Assembly (NCBI GenBank): GCA_005888695.1
Contig: VBBH01000143.1
Coordinates: 1-5,263 of the forward strand
DNA: 5,263 nucleotides
Direction: 5' to 3'
Origin: Candidatus Bathyarchaeota archaeon
GTDB taxonomy: Archaea; Thermoproteota; Bathyarchaeia; 40CM-2-53-6
Within the stretch, counting starts at the first letter, position 1; the number at the start of each line of letters is the position of its first letter. Below, in pieces: positions 1 through 4,501 of the stretch. Below the pieces are notes generated by a model, which was not told the DNA's origin, ran no database searches, and saw nothing but the letters and a program-made list of their open reading frames with translations. The translations under genes and the position numbers were made by a program.

Positions 1-1
1 T

Positions 2-511
2 CCGCCAGAGATCCTATTCGCAGGCTTCTTCTTCGCCGAGATAGGGGGCGAGACAATTTTCAACATAATGCGTCAGACAAGCAAACTTGACGTCTACCGT
101 CAAGCCTTCCAAAACATAACCCGAGACGAAACCCGCCATCTCGTCGCAACCATGGCCCTGCTCCGGGGTATGGCAGAAAACTTCTCCGAAGAACAAAAAC
201 ACACCATAACCAGACAGATGAAGCAAGGATTCATCTTCCTATCTCCACTTCTATACCGGCCCAAGACAGACTTCTGGAAACTACCCGGTGACTTTGAGAA
301 GGTTGATCAGGAACTCGAAGAAGTTGCACGCAATACTGGCCTCGGCACGCTCACCCTAGAAGAAAAAATGAAATTCTGGCGTGAAGCGATAGAAAAGAAG
401 AGAAAGGAAATAGAGGAAATTGGAATAATGGTCCCAGCAATCCCTGAAATCGGAGTAGAAGGAGTCGAAGTGCAGGTTAAGAAGGATGAGACGATCGCGA
501 CGAGTTTCTAG
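2..511 (+). CDS. Ferritin-like diiron protein, C-terminal part (5' end outside window)
   Basis: The reading frame is open from the first bases of the window, so the ATG at 68 is internal and the gene begins upstream. The visible 169 residues look like the second half of a ferritin-like or R2-like four-helix bundle. One helix contains AEIGGE (E13 and E17 of the visible part), and the next carries D-E-T-R-H at 42-46, giving the E-x-x-H iron-ligand signature. The E13 to E43 distance of 30 residues is close to that between helix 3 and helix 4 ligands in diiron oxygenases and R2 proteins. After these come a long amphipathic helical stretch, a charged Lys/Glu-rich helix (about 118-138), and a Pro/Val-rich tail. 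Known relatives activate O2 for hydroxylation, N-oxygenation or desaturation; the substrate here cannot be read. The EthD-like gene starts on the next base. The ferritin-like fold is fairly sure, the enzymatic role is inferred. Confidence 0.78.
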   Translation, partial: PPEILFAGFFFAEIGGETIFNIMRQTSKLDVYRQAFQNITRDETRHLVATMALLRGMAENFSEEQKHTITRQMKQGFIFLSPLLYRPKTDFWKLPGDFEKVDQELEEVARNTGLGTLTLEEKMKFWREAIEKKRKEIEEIGIMVPAIPEIGVEGVEVQVKKDETIATSF

Positions 512-829
512 GTGACAAAAATACCAGCCAAAATCATGATCTTATTCGGCAAACCAACCGATCCGAAAGCATTCGACGAGGAGTATTGGAAAGAGCATGT
601 CCCGTTGGCCAAGCGAATGCCTGGCGTGAAAAAATATACAGTTAACAAGATCACCGGCGCGCCGAAGGGAGAACCTGCATTCTACCAGATCGTGGAGGTA
701 GAGTTCGAGAACATGGAAGCCTTGAAACGGGCCTTGGAAAGCCCTGCCTCACGCGAGTCGGGAAAACACGCGGTGAAGATGGCTACAGGCGGAATAACCT
801 TCCTTTATGCCGAACCTAAAGAGGCTTGA
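512..829 (+). CDS. EthD-family dimeric alpha/beta-barrel protein
   Basis: A 105-residue protein with the EthD-type ferredoxin-like fold: a first strand KIMILFGKP (7-15), a helix with F-D-E-E-Y-W-K-E-H-V-P-L (21-32, with the family's conserved His at 29), a second strand around KKYTVNKITG, a third around YQIVEVEFE, a helix ALKRALESP, and a last strand GGITFLYAE (93-101). Members are small dimers that often accompany oxidative degradation genes; some are enzymes and others are of unknown role. The GTG start at 512 directly follows the TAG of the diiron gene (509-511), so the two are probably translationally coupled and co-transcribed. An ATG at 536 lies inside the first strand and would cut it, which favours GTG. 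No clear Shine-Dalgarno sequence precedes it. Fold assignment is good; a specific reaction cannot be given. Confidence 0.85.
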   Translation: MTKIPAKIMILFGKPTDPKAFDEEYWKEHVPLAKRMPGVKKYTVNKITGAPKGEPAFYQIVEVEFENMEALKRALESPASRESGKHAVKMATGGITFLYAEPKEA

Positions 830-948
830 GCTGCAGGGACACCATCCGAATGGAATCCTAGTTCCCTGATAATCTTCCCATTTTCCACGTACCTATTGGT
901 CCTTCCATTAAGAAGAAGAAACATTCTTCTAGAGACGCCCCGGATCAT
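805..948 (-). CDS. Doubtful small ORF of 47 residues in the gap before the thiolase
   Basis: An ATG-started minus-strand frame fills nearly the whole gap between the EthD-like gene and the thiolase, with a second ATG at 922-924 giving a 39-residue version. The middle reads RYVENGKIIRELG, which looks more protein-like than random, but no family is recognised and there is no clear ribosome binding site. Its end overlaps the 3' end of the EthD-like gene by 25 bases on the opposite strand. It may be a chance frame. Listed only because it is the one open frame in this gap. Confidence 0.15.
   Translation of the reverse strand: MIRGVSRRMFLLLNGRTNRYVENGKIIRELGFHSDGVPAAQASLGSA
914..930. promoter_or_regulatory. 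Perfect 7-bp inverted repeat upstream of thiolase, possible operator
   Basis: AGAAGAA and TTCTTCT are separated by ACA, forming a 17-base palindrome that ends 26 bases before the thiolase ATG. The left arm is part of a longer GAA-type repeat (911-920). Its size and position would suit binding by a dimeric regulator near the thiolase promoter, or a small hairpin in the leader RNA. No convincing TATA box was seen in the same gap. Function is inferred only. Confidence 0.28.
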
Positions 949-956
949 ACATTGCA

Positions 957-2111
957 ATGGGCAGAGTAGGCATCATCGGCGTCGGACATTCCCGCTTCGG
1001 AAAGCGGAGCGACGCCTCGCTCCGAGAGCTAGCTTTCGAAGCATACAGAGAGGCGCTTGATGACGCTGAAATTGATACTTCAGATATTGACGCCTCTCTA
1101 GTGTGTTCGGCGACACACTATGACAAACAGCGATCTCCTGCAGGAGTAGTTGCGGAATATCTAGGACTAAATCCTGCGCCAACCTTCAATGTTGAGGCTG
1201 CATGCGCATCAAGTGCCGTCGGACTACGAACGGCCTGGGCTCTCGTAAACTCTCGCCTGCACGATATCGTAGCAATAGTAGGCGTCCAGAAGATGACCGA
1301 ACTTTCTTCCGAGGAGATACAGGAATTGATGGGACGCGCAGGGGATGTAATGTGGGAATCGCCCTTCGGCACGACCATGCCCGCGTACTACGCAATGTAT
1401 GCCAACGCCCACATGGCGCGATATGGCACAACTCAGGAACAGATGGCCTTAGTCCCAGTCAAGAATCGGAAATACGGGACCAAGAATCCAAAGGCGATGT
1501 TTCAGAAACCCGTTGAGATCGAGGAAGTCCTCAAGTCTCGAATGGTGTCATACCCTCTGAAGCTCTATGACTGTTGTGCTAATGCCGACGGAGCCGCCTG
1601 CATTCTCGTAGCCAGCAGAAATAAGGTCCAGAAACTATCCGACCGGCCGGTATGGATAGCTGGACTTGGACTTGCCTCCAGCCCCATGTCCTTAGCAGGA
1701 CGGACAGGACCAATGACAAGCTTCCAAGTCACAAAGAATGCAGCCAAGGAAGCTTACAAAATGGCCCATGTCCTTCCCAGAGACGTAGATATTGCCGAAG
1801 TCCACGACTCGTTCTCAATAACCGAGATACTCAACTATGAAGATCTCGGATTCGCCCGCCCCGGTACTGGTGCCAAACTACTAGAAAGGGAAGAGACTGA
1901 CCTAGGCGGCAGAATACCTGTTAACATCGATGGCGGATTAATAGCCAAAGGTCATCCGGTCGGTGCGACAGGTGCCAGCCAGATTACTGCGCTCGTCAGA
2001 CAGTTGAGGGGAGAAGCTGGTGACTTGCAGGTTGATAACGCAAAGGTCGGACTGGCACAGAACATTGGCGGCATCGGAATGTATGCGGCAGTCACAATTC
2101 TCCGAGGTTAA
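957..2111 (+). CDS. Archaeal thiolase (SCP2/acetyl-CoA acetyltransferase type)
   Basis: A 384-residue thiolase of full family length. The nucleophilic Cys83 lies in V-E-A-A-C-A-S-S (79-86). The E-V-H-D-S-F motif is at 281-286 (His283), and the G-L-I-A-K-G-H-P-x-G-A-T-G block has His333. The last catalytic loop, CxGxG in classical thiolases, reads NIGGIG (369-374), so the second cysteine is missing. This is usual for the archaeal and SCP2-like branch that works with a DUF35 protein. The N-terminus GRVGIIGVGHSRFG matches the usual family start, which supports the ATG at 957. Known relatives condense two acetyl-CoA or cleave 3-ketoacyl-CoA in the cytosol. The DUF35 gene follows after 8 bases and is almost certainly its partner. 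No HMG-CoA synthase is adjacent, so a mevalonate role is not demonstrated; acyl-CoA breakdown is equally possible. Confidence 0.95.
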   Translation: MGRVGIIGVGHSRFGKRSDASLRELAFEAYREALDDAEIDTSDIDASLVCSATHYDKQRSPAGVVAEYLGLNPAPTFNVEAACASSAVGLRTAWALVNSRLHDIVAIVGVQKMTELSSEEIQELMGRAGDVMWESPFGTTMPAYYAMYANAHMARYGTTQEQMALVPVKNRKYGTKNPKAMFQKPVEIEEVLKSRMVSYPLKLYDCCANADGAACILVASRNKVQKLSDRPVWIAGLGLASSPMSLAGRTGPMTSFQVTKNAAKEAYKMAHVLPRDVDIAEVHDSFSITEILNYEDLGFARPGTGAKLLEREETDLGGRIPVNIDGGLIAKGHPVGATGASQITALVRQLRGEAGDLQVDNAKVGLAQNIGGIGMYAAVTILRG

Positions 2112-2119
2112 GAGTTCTA

Positions 2120-2554
2120 ATGGGATTCGAAAAGTTCGGAAAACACGGGTATGTATCGCAGGCAAAAGTTGCCCCAATTGTCGATTACCTGAAGAAAGGA
2201 GAACTGGCAGGCACAAAATGTTTGGAGTGCGATTCGCTGTATTTTCCGCCAAAGGCCGACTGTCCCAAATGCAGAAGCACCAAGTTTGACTGGGTGCCGT
2301 TGAACGAAAATTGTAAGCTTATCACTTTTACAGAAGTGTTCTTCGCTCCACCAGAGTTTCAGAAGGAAACCCCCTACCTTCTCGGACTAGCCGAATTGGA
2401 AGAAGGGCCCAGAGTTTTCGCCCCGATCGATTCCAGAATCACGCGGGATTATCTGAAGCCCGGGGCTCTACTAACATTGCATCCTTCGACGAATGAAAAC
2501 GGGGCCTTCTATCAGCTAGAAAAGAGAGAACAGAATTATCTTAGAAAACAATAG
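2120..2554 (+). CDS. DUF35 zinc-ribbon/OB-fold protein, thiolase partner
   Basis: A 144-residue protein with the standard DUF35 plan. An N-terminal helical segment (about 14-30) is followed by a rubredoxin-like zinc ribbon with Cys34-x2-Cys37 and Cys48-x2-Cys51, and then a beta-rich OB-fold domain (about 60-135) with the pattern FAPIDS followed by YLKPGALLTL. In the archaeal thiolase/HMG-CoA synthase complex the homologous protein bridges the enzymes and helps form a shared CoA site; it is a scaffold rather than a catalyst. It sits 8 bases after the thiolase. GAGGT at 2104-2108, within the end of the thiolase gene, could act as a Shine-Dalgarno site 11 bases before the ATG. All four zinc ligands are present, so the protein looks intact. 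It ends 10 bases from the convergent helical gene. Confidence 0.94.
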   Translation: MGFEKFGKHGYVSQAKVAPIVDYLKKGELAGTKCLECDSLYFPPKADCPKCRSTKFDWVPLNENCKLITFTEVFFAPPEFQKETPYLLGLAELEEGPRVFAPIDSRITRDYLKPGALLTLHPSTNENGAFYQLEKREQNYLRKQ

Positions 2555-2564
2555 GCGTTACGAT

Positions 2565-2981
2565 CTAGATGCTACCGTAGTATCTTTTTGCAACAGCAAC
2601 GGCATCGTCGAGATGGTCCATGAGCATCTTATACTCCCCGCGTGAATTGCCTGCTATAATGAGGGCCTTCGAGAAGTATTTCCGCACGCCTTCGGTGTCT
2701 CCCTGGAACAGGGATAAGGCTCCTGCGACCCGGTAAGCAACTTCTGCACGGAGCTTGTTGCCTTGTGTCTCAAAGTCTTGAGCTTCTGTTAGAAAAGTCT
2801 CGAGGGGAATGTTGATCTTTTTCGGGTCGAGAATCAAGAGTCTTGCAAGGGCTTGGTAAAGTTCGGTGTTTCCACCGGTCAAATCCATGAGCCTGCTGGC
2901 CATCACGGCTTCTGGGGTATTCCCAAGAGCTGAGCCCGGGGCAGAGTTGTGCTGTTTCCTCCGAAGCATACCGCCTCGCAT
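2565..2981 (-). CDS. Small all-helical protein with TPR-like repeats, function unknown
   Basis: About 138 residues from the ATG at 2979-2981; a TTG immediately before it (2982-2984) and an ATG at 2967-2969 are other possible starts. The first 25 residues are basic and poor in predicted structure. The rest is helical, and RAEVAYRVAGALSLFQGD followed by VRKYFSKALIIAGN resembles one TPR-type helix pair, with small residues at the usual packing positions. No signal peptide, membrane segment or catalytic motif is visible. TPR-like proteins usually mediate protein-protein contact, but no partner can be named. The gene is convergent with the DUF35 gene (10-base gap) and appears to be a single-gene unit transcribed from the A/T-rich box at 3051-3060. 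I do not recognise a specific family. Confidence 0.75.
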   Translation of the reverse strand: MRGGMLRRKQHNSAPGSALGNTPEAVMASRLMDLTGGNTELYQALARLLILDPKKINIPLETFLTEAQDFETQGNKLRAEVAYRVAGALSLFQGDTEGVRKYFSKALIIAGNSRGEYKMLMDHLDDAVAVAKRYYGSI

Positions 2982-3050
2982 CAAGATATTGTATTCTCCG
3001 TTGTTTTCACAGACAATTGCTCGGGATGCTAGCCTCTGACGTGGGTGGAC

Positions 3051-3060
3051 AATAATTTAA
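3051..3060. promoter_or_regulatory. A/T-rich TATA-like element between divergent genes
   Basis: AATAATTTAA on the plus strand reads TTAAATTATT on the minus strand and resembles an archaeal TATA box in both directions. It lies in the 129-base gap between the minus-strand helical gene (start 2981) and the small plus-strand ORF (start 3111). With the usual offset of about 25 bases, transcripts would begin near 3028 (minus) or near 3083 (plus), leaving leaders of roughly 45 and 28 bases. Which direction is used is not known. Confidence 0.4.
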
Positions 3061-3110
3061 GAGTTGAGCCTAAGGGTGTTGTGTGACTGTCGAAACCCGC
3101 AGTTTGGATA

Positions 3111-3236
3111 GTGTTTGGAAATCTGAGCGAAGAAGACAGGTTCATCAAACGTCGAGAGGCGCGGACGAAGGCTCGGAAGCGAAAGAGAGGACCGTACAGA
3201 AAGTCCTCAACGGCTGGCAGGCTCATTAAGTACTAG
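3111..3236 (+). CDS. Very small, strongly basic protein (41 residues), function unknown
   Basis: The frame from GTG 3111 to TAG 3234-3236 encodes 41 residues: an acidic start (FGNLSEEDRF) followed by a very basic helical stretch with KRREARTKARKRKRG (13-27) and a PYRKSS tail ending in IKY. An in-frame TGA at 3084-3086 limits the start. GTG at 3111 is the best start after it, with CTG at 3087 the only other near-cognate option. The residue pattern (acidic cap, Arg/Lys-rich helix, aromatic ends) is that of a nucleic-acid- or ribosome-binding small protein and looks selected rather than random. A TATA-like box lies 51-60 bases upstream, and the CoA-binding gene follows 55 bases downstream on the same strand. 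It might be a conserved small archaeal protein, but I cannot name a family. A longer minus-strand frame over the same bases looks like a shadow. Confidence 0.5.
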   Translation: MFGNLSEEDRFIKRREARTKARKRKRGPYRKSSTAGRLIKY

Positions 3237-3291
3237 CCTAACTAACGACTCTAAGAGGTCAACTGGCGTATGAAGAGTCAGGAACTAGATC

Positions 3292-3726
3292 ATGAATAAA
3301 CCTGAAGAGATACGTTCTGCACTGGATTCGAAGACTATAGCTGTTGTAGGAGCCTCCCGAGACCCCACGAAAGACAGTCACACTGTTGCCGCGTATCTGA
3401 AATCGCACGGTTACAAGATCATTCCCGTGAACCCCACAACGGACCGTATATTGGAAGAAACCTCCTACAAGAGCCTATTGGATATTCCAGAGGAGAAGGC
3501 AAGGATGATAGACTTGGTCGACATCTTCAGACCGTCTCAAGACGTTCCTCCGATCGTGGCCGACGCTGTTCAGTTGAAAGAGAAATACGGACACTTGAAA
3601 ACTGTTTGGATGCAGCTAGGGATTTCAGACTCAAAAGCAGCAGAGGAAGCTAGAAGAGAAGGACTTCAGGTGATTCAAGACGCGTGCATACGTATCGAAC
3701 ACGGAAGGGCTTCTAAGAAAAGATAA
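3292..3726 (+). CDS. CoA-binding domain protein (CoA_binding_2, YccU type)
   Basis: A 144-residue single-domain Rossmann-type protein matching the COG1832/YccU group in length and motifs. The nucleotide-binding loop I-A-V-V-G-A-S-R-D is at 16-24, and GYKIIPVNP at 40-48 forms the next strand. VDIFRPSQDVP (76-86) and VWMQLGI (105-111) are the family's core signatures. It ends with VIQDACIRIEH (127-137), close to the usual D-R-C-x-x-I-E. The same fold occurs as the CoA-binding domain of ADP-forming acyl-CoA synthetases, but here no catalytic domain is attached. Its physiological role is unsettled in all lineages; CoA or nucleotide binding is likely. The ATG at 3292 places the first strand at the normal distance. 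A short upstream frame (3270-3299) overlaps the start. Transcription may continue from the small basic ORF upstream. Confidence 0.92.
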   Translation: MNKPEEIRSALDSKTIAVVGASRDPTKDSHTVAAYLKSHGYKIIPVNPTTDRILEETSYKSLLDIPEEKARMIDLVDIFRPSQDVPPIVADAVQLKEKYGHLKTVWMQLGISDSKAAEEARREGLQVIQDACIRIEHGRASKKR

Positions 3727-3761
3727 TCTATAGCAAGTCGTCACTGAATCGGGCGTCAGAA

Positions 3762-4220
3762 TTACTTTCGAATCGGAATCGTGCGGTACCTAGCGATACT
3801 GCCGGTCTCGATAGTAATCGGCATGGTCCCAGTGCAGCTGTGGCTACCGAAACAAATCGTGCAATGCTCAACGTCCCATGTAGGGTCCACCTTCCTACAG
3901 GTCTCGCACATCAACCCAAGTGCCCGGATGTCCGTGCATGCTTGGCAGAACTTTTGTGAAACCTCAATAGGATTAGGAGTCTCGCCGGCTAACGATGCAG
4001 CAATCTCGTGACTGATAGTCTGCACTTCGCTAGGCGATCCAAGACGGACAGCTTCTCCCCTGACTAGGTGGCGGTACTTGCTAACAGCAGCCTGAGTGAC
4101 ACCAAGCCTAGATGCAACGAGTTCCTGTTTCATTCCATAACCCTCCATCAACTCTCGGGCAACCATCGCTCTCAAGGCTGGGATGACCGACTTTGAGGCC
4201 ACCTCACACGGGATGATCAA
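3762..4220 (-). CDS. HTH transcriptional regulator with cysteine-rich C-terminus (COG2522-like)
   Basis: A 152-residue predicted DNA-binding protein. The N-terminus IIPCEVASKSVIPALRAMVA matches the typical opening of archaeal COG2522 regulators, which argues for the TTG start at 4218-4220; the next in-frame ATG would remove that block, and an in-frame TAG lies at 4233-4235. The XRE-like helix-turn-helix spans about 31-54, with LVASRLGVTQAAVSKY as turn and recognition helix. After a helical linker come Cys92-x2-Cys95, Cys105-x2-Cys108 and Cys120-x2-Cys123-x5-Cys129, with His119 and His127 nearby. Such a cluster could bind zinc or an iron-sulfur centre and sense metal or redox state; this is inference. 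The gene converges on the CoA-binding gene (35 bases between stops) and has its own TATA box at 4253-4261. Target genes are unknown. Confidence 0.9.
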   Translation of the reverse strand: MIIPCEVASKSVIPALRAMVARELMEGYGMKQELVASRLGVTQAAVSKYRHLVRGEAVRLGSPSEVQTISHEIAASLAGETPNPIEVSQKFCQACTDIRALGLMCETCRKVDPTWDVEHCTICFGSHSCTGTMPITIETGSIARYRTIPIRK

Positions 4221-4252
4221 AACAGAAGCAACCTAGAAAAACCGCCCGGACG

Positions 4253-4261
4253 TTATTTAAA
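4253..4261 (-). promoter_or_regulatory. TATA box of the HTH regulator gene
   Basis: The minus strand reads TTTAAATAA, a good archaeal TATA box. Its centre lies about 37 bases before the TTG start of the regulator. With the usual 25-27 base offset the transcript would begin about 10 bases before the start codon, so the mRNA would be almost leaderless. This agrees with the lack of a Shine-Dalgarno site and supports the TTG start choice. Confidence 0.55.
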
Positions 4262-4412
4262 CTTACAGAGAAATAGGATGCGTCCGAGAATCACTATGAA
4301 TCGGCAGACCCGCCTAAGCCCCCAGCCATAAGCTGAATGGACCACTTGTTGCAGAATGAATTATAGGGGCAAAATACGGGAATTCGACCTTTTCTCATTC
4401 ATTTTGAGGCGC
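4262..4412. other. Intergenic stretch without recognisable gene
   Basis: Between the regulator promoter and the ThyX 3' region I find only frames of under about 20 codons on either strand and no tRNA-like cloverleaf. AAAATACG occurs at 4371-4378 and again at 4432-4439, and the inverted CCGA/TCGG pair near 4285-4305 is too short to mean much. The stretch may hold the end of the ThyX transcript and upstream control sites of the regulator, but nothing specific can be supported. Confidence 0.4.
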
Positions 4413-4428
4413 ATTAGAAAAAATAATT
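4413..4428 (-). terminator. T-rich stretch, possible archaeal terminator for ThyX
   Basis: On the minus strand this reads TTATTTTTTCTAATG, with six consecutive T residues about 80 bases after the ThyX stop codon. Archaeal RNA polymerase stops at such T-rich stretches without needing a hairpin. No other comparable T-run lies between the ThyX stop and this point. Assignment is by composition only. Confidence 0.35.
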
Positions 4429-4478
4429 GCTAAAATACGAAGGGAGGCGAACTCCAGCGGTTGTATTTGCTCTGAAAC

Positions 4479-4493
4479 GGTCTGGTTCAGGCC
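4479..4493 (-). other. Small hairpin just after the ThyX stop codon
   Basis: GGTCTG and CAGGCC flank a three-base loop, giving a six-pair stem with one G-T mismatch (a G-U wobble in the plus-sense RNA, but an A-C mismatch in the minus-strand transcript). It begins 8 bases beyond the ThyX stop. In the ThyX mRNA the stem would therefore be imperfect. It might protect the 3' end or help termination, or be chance. Confidence 0.2.
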
Positions 4494-4501
4494 AAGAGCT
4501 A

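Noticed and set aside
14..226. Minus-strand frame of 70 codons at the left edge
   Set aside because: It lies wholly over the diiron protein frame, whose ExxH motif and continuity with the next gene make it the real coding strand.
1118..1516. Several frames of 60-104 codons on both strands inside the thiolase
   Set aside because: All overlap conserved thiolase sequence and their translations show no family features.
1938..2289. Frames of 104 (minus) and 89 (plus) codons across the thiolase/DUF35 junction
   Set aside because: Shadows of the thiolase end and the zinc ribbon; the four zinc cysteines and catalytic motifs are in the other frames.
3029..3226. Minus-strand frame of 65 codons
   Set aside because: Although longer than the small basic ORF on the opposite strand, its translation shows no protein-like pattern and it would run through the promoter gap. 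Some doubt remains.
3246..3277. Inverted repeat GACTCT ... AGAGTC before the CoA-binding gene
   Set aside because: Six-base arms with a loop of about 20 bases are expected by chance and no promoter element accompanies them.
3781..4011. Plus-strand frame of 76 codons opposite the regulator
   Set aside because: It mirrors the cysteine-rich region of the regulator, whose family match is clear.
4441..4500. Possible tRNA because of a GGTTCAGGCC string resembling a T arm
   Set aside because: No acceptor stem, anticodon arm or D arm can be formed around it; the string is part of the small hairpin after ThyX.
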